Below, one piece after another: positions 17,767 to 26,085 of a stretch of DNA of 64,000 bases (its first letter is position 1; every line of letters begins with the position of its first letter). Made by a program: the position numbers and the translations under genes. The notes beneath the pieces were generated by a model, which saw only the letters and a list, made by a program, of their open reading frames with translations, made no database searches and was not told the DNA's origin. The stretch covers positions 248,001 to 312,000 of the forward strand of contig NZ_QOCL01000014.1 of assembly GCF_004006665.1 (NCBI RefSeq), in the 5' to 3' direction. Source of the DNA: Halobacteriovorax sp. HLS (GTDB lineage Bacteria > Bdellovibrionota > Bacteriovoracia > Bacteriovoracales > Bacteriovoracaceae).

Positions 17767-19434
17767 ATGATTGATACGAATGAAAATGAACTCATTAATG
17801 ACGAAATTCTAAATCAAATTGAAAATGTTGTTTTTGAAGATAACTTTGATGATGAAGTTGAAGCAGCTCTTTTATCTGAAAGAGAAGATGAGCTAGAAGC
17901 AACACTTTATCCTAGTGAGTCTGACCTTGAATATCCTGATATGGAAATGAGTTCAGATAATATCGATCAAGGTGATGATATTGTAGAAGAACTTGATGAA
18001 GAGCAAGAAGATAAAATTTGGCAGGCGAGAACAGGGCTTAATTTTGAAACTCTTTGTGGAGCCATTGAGACAATTATTTTCATGAGTGACAAGCCTGTTG
18101 CTTTGGCAAAAATTAGAAATGTAATTGATGAAGATCTTCCATTGCGTGTTGTTCATGCTTCATTAGAAAGACTTCAAAATGAATATGAATTAAAGCATCA
18201 CGGTTTAAGGCTACAAGAAGTTGCTGAAGGGTATCAGTTTAGAACTAAAGCAACTTACTCTAAGTATGTGCAAGATTTATTTAAAGTGAACTCTCTTGTT
18301 CTTTCGCCAACTGCTTTAGAAGTACTGGCCATTATTGCTTATAAACAACCAGTTTCTAAAATAGAGGTAGAAAAAATTAGAGGAGTGGATTCTTCTCATA
18401 TTGTTAGAGGATTAATGGATAAGAGACTTGTTAAGACAACAGGTCGTTCTGATGAAGCTGGTAGACCAGTTCTCTACGGAACTACAACAGAGTTCTTAGA
18501 AGTATTTAACTTAAATGACTTAAATGACCTTCCGCCTGAGCATGAGCTTGATGAAATGAGCCAACAGGAGATTGGAAAAATCTCTGACATTAAGACAATT
18601 GTTCACACTGGTGACAAGTCGAGATTTTCATTTGATGAAATAGATGAACTTGATGCACTGGCCGATAGAATTAAGTCCATCGACTCAGAAACTGATTTTA
18701 CGAGATCACTCAAAGTTGAAGAGAAGAAAAGAAGAACGGAAGATGGAGAGGCGATTAAGTCGGCTTTTGATCTACTAGAGGAGCATCTTGACCATAAACT
18801 TGTTCTAGATGCGAATATGGAATCAGTTATCTCTGAAGTATTTACTGCAGTAACTGATCCTTCAATAATAAGAGACTTAACTGCTGGACCTTTTAATCTA
18901 CCAGAACTTGTCGAAGAAGAGGAAGAAGAGTTTCAGATGATTGACCTGGATACAGGTGAAGTCATAGTAGATGAGTTAGAAGATGACCAAGAAAGTGAAG
19001 GTGAAGACTTTCAATTAAGTGAAGAGCAGATTTCAGAGCTTGAAGACTTTGACTTTATGGTTGATCTAGAGATGACTGAAGAGCAAGTTAAAGAAATATC
19101 ACAAGCTACTGGTATTGAAATTCAACCAAGTGATGATGAACCCGCTCCAGCTCTAGAAGCGACTAGTCCTGTTGAGGAACAAGCTATCGAAACTGCTGAA
19201 AACCTTTTTAAAGATAATGCGGATGAAATATCTTCTTTGGCCGCAGCACTTGATCAGGCATTTGCCAATCTTACGGGTGAGAGTTTAGATGAAACTGATC
19301 TTGAAGATAGTGAAGCAAATATCAATGAAAAAGTTAATGATATTGATGAGTTATCATCAATGATTTCTGAAAAAGCTAAGGGCTTGGATCTTGATTTAAG
19401 CTTTCTAAATGACTCTTCAGACTCTGAAATCTAA
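17767..19434 (+). CDS. scpB: Segregation and condensation protein B with long acidic extensions
   Basis: The ScpB core of tandem winged helices lies at about 92-262 (LCGAIETIIFMSDKPV, then AIIAYKQPVSKIEVEKIRG and AGRPVLYGTT). Typical ScpB is only around 180-250 residues, but this one is 555. It has a strongly acidic N-terminal extension of about 90 residues and a C-terminal acidic, Glu/Asp-rich extension of about 290 residues with no recognisable fold. The frame is uninterrupted and codon use matches its neighbours, so this is not a mis-join. The tails could mimic DNA or bind a partner; that is inference. Confidence 0.95.
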   Translation: MIDTNENELINDEILNQIENVVFEDNFDDEVEAALLSEREDELEATLYPSESDLEYPDMEMSSDNIDQGDDIVEELDEEQEDKIWQARTGLNFETLCGAIETIIFMSDKPVALAKIRNVIDEDLPLRVVHASLERLQNEYELKHHGLRLQEVAEGYQFRTKATYSKYVQDLFKVNSLVLSPTALEVLAIIAYKQPVSKIEVEKIRGVDSSHIVRGLMDKRLVKTTGRSDEAGRPVLYGTTTEFLEVFNLNDLNDLPPEHELDEMSQQEIGKISDIKTIVHTGDKSRFSFDEIDELDALADRIKSIDSETDFTRSLKVEEKKRRTEDGEAIKSAFDLLEEHLDHKLVLDANMESVISEVFTAVTDPSIIRDLTAGPFNLPELVEEEEEEFQMIDLDTGEVIVDELEDDQESEGEDFQLSEEQISELEDFDFMVDLEMTEEQVKEISQATGIEIQPSDDEPAPALEATSPVEEQAIETAENLFKDNADEISSLAAALDQAFANLTGESLDETDLEDSEANINEKVNDIDELSSMISEKAKGLDLDLSFLNDSSDSEI

Positions 19435-19470
19435 GAGAAAGTATTAATTTCACATCGATTGACAATAAAA

Positions 19471-19499
19471 GAGGCTAACTGTACGTTAGCCTCGTTTTT
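19471..19499 (+). terminator. Terminator between scpB and rluB
   Basis: A perfect 9-bp stem, GAGGCTAAC with GTTAGCCTC, a 5-nt loop and a T run. It lies inside the longest possible reading frame of rluB, so it also argues for the later rluB start. Confidence 0.9.
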
Positions 19500-19551
19500 A
19501 CATACCTATATAAATCTTAAACGGCCGAGAGGGCAGATTAAGGAGTTCAAA

Positions 19552-20580
19552 ATGTCTGAATTAAGATTACAAAAATTTATTGCTGATTGTGGAATTACTT
19601 CGAGAAGAAAAGCGGAGGAGTTAATAGCACAAGGGCGTGTTCAAGTTAACGGTGAAACAGTTAGAGTTCTTGGAACAAAAGTAAATCCAAGCACTGATGC
19701 AGTGATCGTTGATGGTAAGATTGCTGATCTCGCCAGTGTTGACCATGTCTACGTTGTAATGAACAAGCCAAGAGGATACGTAACAACTTTAAATGATCCA
19801 GAAGGTAGAAAAACTGTAATGGACCTTTGTATGGAAGTTTCGGAAAGAATTTATCCAGTTGGTCGTTTAGACTATCTTTCAGAAGGTTTACTTGTTTTAA
19901 CTAATGATGGTGAAGTGGCAAATATGATCATGCACCCTAGTTTCAATATAACAAAAGTATATGAAGTTAAGGTTTTTGGTAGTGTTACAGACACGATTCT
20001 TAAAAAATTAAGAAATGGTGTTCAGCTAGAAGACGGTTTCATGAAACCATTATCTGTAAGAGTTATTAAGCAACTTCCAAATAAGACTTGGTTAGAATTT
20101 AGACTAGGTGAGGGAAGAAATAGAGAGATTAGAAGAATTTGTGAAGCTTGCGGACTAACTGTTGATAAGCTTAAACGTTTTGCAATTGAAGGGTTAACAG
20201 TAGACGGAATTGCTCCTGGAAAGTTTAGATATATTTCTAAGAGACAACTTCTTTCTCATGTTGGACTTCTTGAAGATGGGCGTAAAGATCCTCACGCAAA
20301 AACTTGGCACTCAGATAAGAAGACTGTTAATTTAAAGAAAAAAGGTGTTCAACCAGGTACTGCAGCTGATGACGCTAGTTGGATTAAGTATAGAAAGGAA
20401 ACTTATTTTCAATCGGTAAAAGAATTAGCTGAAAGAAAGAAGCTTGAAAAAGAACAAGAGAGCGCGGCTTCTCTTGCTGCTAGAGATGAGGCTCACTTTG
20501 CTAGAAAGAAGAGAAAGTCTCTACGTGAAGCTAAGAAAGCTGATAACGTTAAATTTCCACATGCGATCATAGAGAAGTAG
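19552..20580 (+). CDS. rluB: 23S rRNA pseudouridine synthase, RluB-type
   Basis: The start at 19552 has AAGGAG at 19540-19545 and begins MSELRLQKFIADCGITSRRK, the usual S4 RNA-binding start. A longer frame to 19459 is rejected because it spans a terminator. The S4 domain (about 1-60) is followed by the synthase core with the catalytic Asp in GRLDYLSEGLLVLTNDG (about 100-118). The C-terminus carries a basic tail of about 90 residues beyond the usual core, rich in Lys/Arg and ending in RKKRKSLREAKK. RluB modifies U2605 of E. coli 23S rRNA; the exact site here is inferred. Confidence 0.93.
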   Translation: MSELRLQKFIADCGITSRRKAEELIAQGRVQVNGETVRVLGTKVNPSTDAVIVDGKIADLASVDHVYVVMNKPRGYVTTLNDPEGRKTVMDLCMEVSERIYPVGRLDYLSEGLLVLTNDGEVANMIMHPSFNITKVYEVKVFGSVTDTILKKLRNGVQLEDGFMKPLSVRVIKQLPNKTWLEFRLGEGRNREIRRICEACGLTVDKLKRFAIEGLTVDGIAPGKFRYISKRQLLSHVGLLEDGRKDPHAKTWHSDKKTVNLKKKGVQPGTAADDASWIKYRKETYFQSVKELAERKKLEKEQESAASLAARDEAHFARKKRKSLREAKKADNVKFPHAIIEK

Positions 20581-20586
20581 GTCGAG

Positions 20587-21108
20587 ATGAAATTCTTTAG
20601 CATTTTACTTTTACTACTTATGATCTCTTGTACCAAAGAAGAGTTTAATAACCAATATAACCTTCCAGGAAGTAGTGAAACTACTACCTCTCAAGAAGTT
20701 CAAGAAGTTTTACTTGAAAAAAATGTGAGAACTCTTGAATTCTTAGGAGATCTCTCTATTCCTGCATACAGCAGTAAAGTGAAAGAAGAGTTCTTTTACG
20801 AAAGAAAGAAAGCTACTTGTAAGTTAACTTACAAGATGTCGAACTTTGATGTAAATATAAAAAAAGGTTTTCAATTACCAATTCTTAGTGAGGAAATTAG
20901 ATTAACTCGAGATTTTACTTCTAGTGATAGATCAGTCATAGAGTATAGTATATCATTTGACGAAAATGACTTTAAGATTAATTATTTAATCTGTTCTTTT
21001 GAAAATGGGAAAGATCTGTTTTTAAACAGAGATCTACTGACTACTTTCAAAGAAATTATGAAGAAAGTTAGCCTCTTTAACTCTCAAAATGAACAATTTA
21101 TATTTTAA
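20587..21108 (+). CDS. Lipoprotein of unknown function
   Basis: A 173-residue protein with a short signal peptide and lipobox MISC (acylated C15), so it is membrane-anchored in the envelope. The mature part has a Ser/Thr/Gln-rich spacer, then an alternating beta-strand pattern with two cysteines that could pair. No family is recognised. It starts 6 bp after rluB and is presumably co-transcribed, ending at a shared two-way terminator. Confidence 0.83.
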   Translation: MKFFSILLLLLMISCTKEEFNNQYNLPGSSETTTSQEVQEVLLEKNVRTLEFLGDLSIPAYSSKVKEEFFYERKKATCKLTYKMSNFDVNIKKGFQLPILSEEIRLTRDFTSSDRSVIEYSISFDENDFKINYLICSFENGKDLFLNRDLLTTFKEIMKKVSLFNSQNEQFIF

Positions 21109-21115
21109 AATGAAT

Positions 21116-21136
21116 AAGGGTCAATATTTGGCCCTT
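21116..21136. terminator. Two-way terminator between convergent genes
   Basis: A 9-bp stem, AAGGGTCAA with TTGGCCCTT (one G-T wobble), and a TAT loop. It overlaps the stop codon of the minus-strand gene at 21135. Confidence 0.7.
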
Positions 21137-22367
21137 ACTCAATCTCTTTTATAATTTTGTCTAAATTCTTTTTTTGAATATCTATCATTTCTAAATTAAT
21201 CAAGCTTTCAAGACCGCAGTGTATACAATTCTCACTTAGAGATTTTAATTTGGCACATTTTCCTGAGTTGATAAGTTTGTCCATGACTTGAGAGCTAGTC
21301 TTAACCTGTAGGCCATCAATTTCTCGGTGATCTCCACTCCTGCGTCTATCTGCTACAAAACTATTTGCATCATCCTTGTCTAGAGCGCAACTAGAGTAAA
21401 GCTTTGAATAGAGTTTAGAATCATACTTTAATTCTAGGCGTTCAATTTCTTTTTCAATAGGAAACCTCTCATCACCTTGTACTGAGCGTAGTCTATTCTT
21501 TAACTTTCTTATTTCACCCTCAAGTGCATAGTTTGTGTTTAATCTAGAAGAAATTTCTTCTTCTGACAGAGAACAAGGACATTGAGAGTTTGGTGTTCTC
21601 GTTGAACATTTCACAATATAATTAAAGAAATAAGAAGCCGGCATTTTCGATGAACAGAGCTTTTCATCATCTTTTCCAAACAATGTGTAGCTGCTATTAC
21701 TATTTGAGCCAGGAAGTTTCCCCATTTCAATACCTAGAGGTATGTACATTCCTATATTTGTTTCAAGTCCAATCGATCTTGAGATTGCTGAGGTATATAA
21801 TCCTCTATGGTAGACACGAATTGAAACTTTCTTTGGGTCTCTATAGTCTAGGGCATCTAACTTTTCATATTGATAGCTTGATTTAGATTTAGGAATAGTT
21901 GGTAACTCTATTGGCCTATCTTTTATCTTTAAGTCAGTTGTTTTACGTGTATCAATAGAGCCATTCTTTGAGAAATGAACTTTCGCTCCATTTGCAAGGG
22001 CCATACTAAAGGTACCGTCCTGATTCTTTGTAATAGATAGGCCTTTATCATTTGGAAAGAGTTGATAAGACTTGTATCCTGATGATGAACTATCTGTTGG
22101 ACCTGTACCATAATTACTAAGAACATTGATCTTGCCTTTCGATTGGAAGCTCCATTGCCTCGAGGCATCTTGTCTGGATTGGCTATAGGGAGATACTTTA
22201 CTGTCTCTAGATGTTTCTATAGTAAAAGAACAAACGTCTGAGAAGTTATCTATTCGAATAGTTACTTGCTCGTTTACCTGCAGAGACCTCTCTTTGATAT
22301 CCTTGCAATGTATGGTTTGCGAATAAGAGTTAATTGAAAAAAGTAGTAGAATAGTTATTAGTTTCAT
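21135..22367 (-). CDS. Exported protein of unknown function
   Basis: The preferred start is the ATG at 22367, which opens a signal peptide (KLITILLLFSINSYS); 410 residues. A start at 22397 would lie inside the terminator of the upstream gene. The N-terminal half is Ser/Thr-rich and beta-like. The C-terminal half has a helical, charged section (about 270-330) and a cluster of cysteines (CPCS, then CAKLKSLSENCIHCG), suggesting disulfides or metal binding. No catalytic motif is recognised and the Shine-Dalgarno is weak. Confidence 0.82.
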   Translation of the reverse strand: MKLITILLLFSINSYSQTIHCKDIKERSLQVNEQVTIRIDNFSDVCSFTIETSRDSKVSPYSQSRQDASRQWSFQSKGKINVLSNYGTGPTDSSSSGYKSYQLFPNDKGLSITKNQDGTFSMALANGAKVHFSKNGSIDTRKTTDLKIKDRPIELPTIPKSKSSYQYEKLDALDYRDPKKVSIRVYHRGLYTSAISRSIGLETNIGMYIPLGIEMGKLPGSNSNSSYTLFGKDDEKLCSSKMPASYFFNYIVKCSTRTPNSQCPCSLSEEEISSRLNTNYALEGEIRKLKNRLRSVQGDERFPIEKEIERLELKYDSKLYSKLYSSCALDKDDANSFVADRRRSGDHREIDGLQVKTSSQVMDKLINSGKCAKLKSLSENCIHCGLESLINLEMIDIQKKNLDKIIKEIE

Positions 22368-22384
22368 AATGAATTTATCGGAAT

Positions 22385-22419
22385 AAAAAAGGCCCAAGAT
22401 GAATCATTGGGCCTTTTTT
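22385..22419 (-). terminator. Terminator of the 22441 gene
   Basis: GGCCCAA with TTGGGCC, a 9-nt loop, and six A/T pairs on both sides extending the stem or serving as the T tail. It lies just past the minus-strand stop codon. Confidence 0.9.
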
Positions 22420-22440
22420 ATGAAATATAATTTTAAAAAA

Positions 22441-22758
22441 TTAATTATCGTAAGAAACTACATTAGAGTTTGTAATATGTTCTTGGAGGATATCCATCGA
22501 ATACTCTAGCGCTTGCTCAGCGTAAGGAATATTATCAACACCTTTTAGGTCTTGAGCAAAATGGGCCTTCTTTATAATTGAAGCACACATTCTCATAAAG
22601 TTAGCGCTACCATCAAAGAATTCATCTTCGCTATCAGTGACTAATACATGCTGCAACATAGTGTTAAGTGACTTGATAAGTCTAACTTGGGCATCGGTTA
22701 ATTCAGATGTATCTACTTCAATAAAGACTCTTTGATTTTTTGCAGTAATGGCGCTCAT
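22441..22758 (-). CDS. Small cytoplasmic protein of unknown function
   Basis: A 105-residue protein without a signal peptide, mostly predicted helix. A conserved-looking centre contains DSEDEFFDGSANFMRMCASIIK. AAGGAAAGGA lies directly before the ATG and a strong terminator follows, so it is a genuine single-gene unit. No family is recognised. The helical, acidic composition would suit a small regulator or adaptor, but nothing in the sequence proves it. Confidence 0.85.
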   Translation of the reverse strand: MSAITAKNQRVFIEVDTSELTDAQVRLIKSLNTMLQHVLVTDSEDEFFDGSANFMRMCASIIKKAHFAQDLKGVDNIPYAEQALEYSMDILQEHITNSNVVSYDN

Positions 22759-22874
22759 ATTCCTTTCCTTTTATTCGGGTTCAGCTCATATCAATAAGCT
22801 AATCGCCACATTTTCTAATATTTTTAGCAATTTATGTTGGAGCAAAATACTTTTTTTATAAATCATAATTAAGC

Positions 22875-22903
22875 TGGACAAATTACATCCATTAAATTAC
22901 TAT
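22875..22903 (+). promoter_or_regulatory. Probable promoter of initiator tRNA
   Basis: TGGACA (22875-22880) and TACTAT (22898-22903) with a 17-bp spacer, 37 bp upstream of the mature tRNA 5' end. Confidence 0.5.
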
Positions 22904-22940
22904 TTGGACAATTCGAAAATTCCTATTTTCAATTATTTAA

Positions 22941-23017
22941 CGCGGGATGGAGCAGTCAGGTAGCTCGTCGGGCTCATAACCCGAAGGCCGGAGGTTCGAA
23001 TCCTTCTCCCGCAACCA
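22941..23017 (+). tRNA. Initiator tRNA-fMet (anticodon CAT)
   Basis: A 77-nt cloverleaf including an encoded CCA. The acceptor stem CGCGGGA/TCCCGCA leaves the first C facing A72, the unpaired 1-72 position that marks bacterial initiator tRNA. The anticodon stem is GTCGGGCTCATAACCCGA, with the three G-C pairs typical of initiators. The T-loop is GGTTCGAATCC. An ABC transporter gene begins 9 bases after the CCA end. Confidence 0.97.
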
Positions 23018-23025
23018 ATTTTTCT

Positions 23026-23751
23026 ATGAAATCATCAATAATATCTATATCCAATCTCTCCAAAAAATTTGGTGAATTACAAGTTTTAGATGGATTAAAC
23101 CTGAGTATTGAACTTGGCGAAATTTATGGATTTTTAGGACCTAATGGAGCAGGTAAATCTACTACCCTTAAGTGTATTATTGGTCAGCTTGAGTATGATT
23201 CAGGCAATATTAGTGTTTTTGATATATCCCCAGACTCTAGAAAACAATTCAAGGCTCTCTCTGTTGGCGTTGTTCCAGAGACTCAAAATTTATATGAAAA
23301 TCTATCTGTGTATCAGAATTTAGAATTATTTTGTGGTCTTTTGAGTGTTGATAAGCAAAGAATATATGAGATTTGTGAAGAACTCTTTTTAATGGATAAA
23401 CTCAAGTCTAAAGTGAAGTATCTTTCTAAAGGCCTAAAGCAAAGAGTTCTTTTGGCTAGATCTGTATTACATCGTCCAGAGCTTTTATTTCTTGATGAGC
23501 CAACAAGTGGGCTTGATCCTATTTCGGCCCATAAAGTTCATAACTATATTAGAAAGCTTAATGCCACTGGAACAACTATTTTTTTAACGACCCACTTTAT
23601 GGAGGAAGTTGAAGAGTTGTGTACAAGAGTGGGGTTTTTGAAAAATGGTAAAATCATAGAAGAGGGAAGTGTTACAGATCTTTTGGAAAAATATAATGTA
23701 GATAAAATAAAGAAGGTTTTCCTGAGATTATTGGATGATTCCTATGAATAG
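23026..23751 (+). CDS. ABC transporter ATP-binding subunit (ABC-2 export type)
   Basis: A 241-residue ATPase with Walker A GPNGAGKST (about 38-46), signature LSKGLKQRV in the SKG variant usual for ABC-2 exporters, Walker B LLFLDEPTSGLDP, and the switch His in TTHFMEEVE. It drives export through the permease encoded 17 bp overlapping downstream. The ATG is 9 nt from the end of the initiator tRNA with no Shine-Dalgarno, so the message freed by tRNA 3' processing would be practically leaderless. The substrate is unknown; related Nat/CcmA-type systems move ions or drugs, or help build the envelope. Confidence 0.93.
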   Translation: MKSSIISISNLSKKFGELQVLDGLNLSIELGEIYGFLGPNGAGKSTTLKCIIGQLEYDSGNISVFDISPDSRKQFKALSVGVVPETQNLYENLSVYQNLELFCGLLSVDKQRIYEICEELFLMDKLKSKVKYLSKGLKQRVLLARSVLHRPELLFLDEPTSGLDPISAHKVHNYIRKLNATGTTIFLTTHFMEEVEELCTRVGFLKNGKIIEEGSVTDLLEKYNVDKIKKVFLRLLDDSYE

Positions 23752-24988
23752 AATAAAGGTTCTTCTAAAGAAAGAGTTTTTTGATTTTATTAATCATCCT
23801 CAAACATTTGTAATATTCTTCGTCGTTATTGTAATTAATTTCTTTCTAGCCAAGAGTATTGGTACCATTCAATTAGAAATGTACTTAACAATGTCCATTG
23901 TTATGATTGGGTTTTATTCACCTTCATTTCTATTCACTGAAGAAATTGAAAAAAGAACTTTGGATGCACTGTTGCTGACACCTGTTAGCGCGTTTGAAAT
24001 TATTTTTTCTAAAGCATTGTTTTATACTTTACTCTCAACTCTTGTATCTGTGTTTCTTACTTTGTCGTTTGATGCGAGTAAGTATAATATTTTAACTGTC
24101 TTCTTTGCAGTAACTCTAGGGAGCCTTTGGGTTACGTTGCTCGGTATTATCATAGGATCATTATGTAAGAAGCAGTCTGAAATAAGTGGATACGGTACAA
24201 TTATCTTCTTGGTTCTCTTTCTTCCAAATTTACTCGCACCAATAAATGACGGGCTGAACTTAGTTTCTTTAGGGCTCCCTACTCGATATGTGACGGAGTT
24301 AATTCATAGTCCGGTAGGATCTAAAAGGTTCTTTGAATTCTTCCTTGCGCTTGTATTACAGGTTATTCTTTTACTTTTTCTTAACCTTGAAGGAATTAAA
24401 AGAATTCAAAGTGGGGTAGAGAACTTAAAGAGAGTTAGATTTAAAGAGTACATAATAGTGTTTCTCGTTCTTCTTCTTTCATTTAGTAGTGCCCACTATT
24501 TTCAAAGTTTAAGAGGTGGTCATATAACAATAGACACTAAGAAGTATTATAAAATTCAAAAGTTAAATGTATCATTCTTATTAGATAGTCCAAATCTTGA
24601 AGTAGAAGAGATGGATCTGTTTGGAGAAAAAGTCATTAGTATTTCCGATTCAACAATAGAAAATATTTCTATAAAAGTTAGAATCAAAGAGAGAGTTGAG
24701 GCCAAGACTCTGAGCAAGTGGTATGAAGAAAAGAATGTGGCCCTTAGTGAGAAAAAGAGCTTTGTTGTAAGTAGATCACTTTCTGATGATAACTTTACAT
24801 ACGAAGTTGAAAATAGGAGAGGAAAGTATTGGAGCTTTAATTTCTTTAGAGGCCATCAACAAGTTTCCATAGTACTGAGTGTTTCTAGCTCGATTAAGAT
24901 TAGTGATCATGAGCATATGCGAAACCTTTGGCGCAATATGTGCGACTCAAGGCTTAATTCTATCAAAAGTAAATCCAAAATAAAGTAA
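23735..24988 (+). CDS. ABC-2 type permease subunit
   Basis: A 417-residue membrane protein. A first membrane segment at about 23-45 is followed by five more to about 260, including the family stretch FSPSFLFTEEIEKRTLDALLLTP. The C-terminal 150 residues after the last segment are soluble, probably periplasmic, and beta-rich. The gene overlaps its ATPase by 17 bp; a second ATG at 23744 is also possible. An extracytoplasmic tail of this size is longer than in simple ABC-2 permeases and may contact envelope substrates. Confidence 0.9.
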   Translation: MIPMNRIKVLLKKEFFDFINHPQTFVIFFVVIVINFFLAKSIGTIQLEMYLTMSIVMIGFYSPSFLFTEEIEKRTLDALLLTPVSAFEIIFSKALFYTLLSTLVSVFLTLSFDASKYNILTVFFAVTLGSLWVTLLGIIIGSLCKKQSEISGYGTIIFLVLFLPNLLAPINDGLNLVSLGLPTRYVTELIHSPVGSKRFFEFFLALVLQVILLLFLNLEGIKRIQSGVENLKRVRFKEYIIVFLVLLLSFSSAHYFQSLRGGHITIDTKKYYKIQKLNVSFLLDSPNLEVEEMDLFGEKVISISDSTIENISIKVRIKERVEAKTLSKWYEEKNVALSEKKSFVVSRSLSDDNFTYEVENRRGKYWSFNFFRGHQQVSIVLSVSSSIKISDHEHMRNLWRNMCDSRLNSIKSKSKIK

Positions 24989-25005
24989 TTCCAGTATGTT
25001 ACTTT
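24982..25005 (+). terminator. Weak hairpin after the ABC permease
   Basis: AAAGTAA with TTACTTT around a 10-nt loop, including the stop codon, followed by a T/C-rich stretch. Modest stability. Confidence 0.35.
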
Positions 25006-25061
25006 ATCTTCTCTCGTGAATTAATTTCATGCACACTAGTAAAAAACTCGATATCTGCTAG

Positions 25062-25089
25062 TTTAAACTCATTAATTTAGGAGTTTAAA
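25062..25089 (+). promoter_or_regulatory. Hairpin enclosing the ribosome-binding site of the 25090 gene
   Basis: A perfect 9-bp inverted repeat, TTTAAACTC and GAGTTTAAA, with a 10-nt loop. The right arm contains most of the Shine-Dalgarno AGGAG (25079-25083) and ends on the base before the ATG. Folded RNA would hide the ribosome site. Confidence 0.5.
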
Positions 25090-26022
25090 ATGTCTTTATC
25101 ACAGGCCAAAGTAGTTTTCGGATCTAGAGAGATCAATCATCCATTAGCTAAAATTGTGGGAATAATCTTAGGATTACTAATCGCTTCGATTGTAGTGAGT
25201 ACGGTTGTTTTCTTTGTATTGCCTTTACTTGGTGTTGTCGCAGGAGTGGTTTTCTTTGCTATCGCTGCCGTAGGACTAACCTTACTTGCTCTTGCTTATC
25301 CAATTAGAAAGAAAATAAAGAATAAAGATTTTAATGTTAACTTTTCAGACAACGATAGAGATTATAATTTCTCAATTGATGGTGATTTAGAAATTAATGC
25401 TAAAAGCGTTACTAACCTTGAAGTTATTCTTGAAAATGGAAAAGTGAAAATCTCAGAATCACCAACAGGTGATATTATCTGCAAGAGTTCTAAAGGTGTG
25501 ATTGGTTACTTGGAGGAGGGATCATCTCTGTTTCTTAAAGGTATATCCAAAGAAGAAGACCTTCTAGAGGTTCTAATTCCTAGGCACGTCTATATATTGG
25601 TAAAAATAGGAAAAGGTGAACTTGATCTTCGAGAAGTTCCTGTCTCTTTAAAGGTTCAAATGGGGATGGGGAAAATTGTCGCCTACTCAACTTTAAATGA
25701 CCTACATGTTCAATCTGGTAACGCTAAGGTTTATGCCCACAGTCTTGCTGGAGAAGCAAATCTAGAACTTGGAATGGGAGATGTTGTTCTCGACGTAACG
25801 CCTACAGGGATCGATCAGCTTATTTCTATTAAATCTGCAAAAGTTAAAGCTAAGGTTATTGTACCAGTAGGAATTCCTGTTCATGCAAAGGCCGAGGGGC
25901 TTAATGTCAATATTGATAGTGATGTGACATTACTTGATGAAGCTCCGCTATATTTAAATCTAAAAGCTGCTGTAGGAAATGTTGAGATAAAGGAAAAGAG
26001 TAACCTTATTTATCTTCAATAA
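25090..26022 (+). CDS. Membrane protein with DUF4097-like beta-repeat domain
   Basis: A 310-residue protein. Two long hydrophobic segments (about 22-45 and 48-70) are followed by about 220 residues of short repeated beta strands with regular Gly/Asp turns (DLEINAKSV, VKISESPTGD, LDLREVPVSL, VYAHSLAGEANLELG). This resembles the DUF4097/adhesin-like right-handed repeat fold. The function is unknown; related proteins are membrane-attached envelope factors. Translation may be controlled by the hairpin over its ribosome site. Confidence 0.85.
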   Translation: MSLSQAKVVFGSREINHPLAKIVGIILGLLIASIVVSTVVFFVLPLLGVVAGVVFFAIAAVGLTLLALAYPIRKKIKNKDFNVNFSDNDRDYNFSIDGDLEINAKSVTNLEVILENGKVKISESPTGDIICKSSKGVIGYLEEGSSLFLKGISKEEDLLEVLIPRHVYILVKIGKGELDLREVPVSLKVQMGMGKIVAYSTLNDLHVQSGNAKVYAHSLAGEANLELGMGDVVLDVTPTGIDQLISIKSAKVKAKVIVPVGIPVHAKAEGLNVNIDSDVTLLDEAPLYLNLKAAVGNVEIKEKSNLIYLQ

Positions 26023-26085
26023 TTTTGCCTTTTCATTTTGGCTTCTTTGGTTGAATATTATGATACTCAATCAAAGGAGAGTTCC

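Noticed and set aside
19459-19551. Longer rluB start
   Set aside because: It would be translated through a strong terminator hairpin; the AAGGAG at 19540 fixes the start at 19552.
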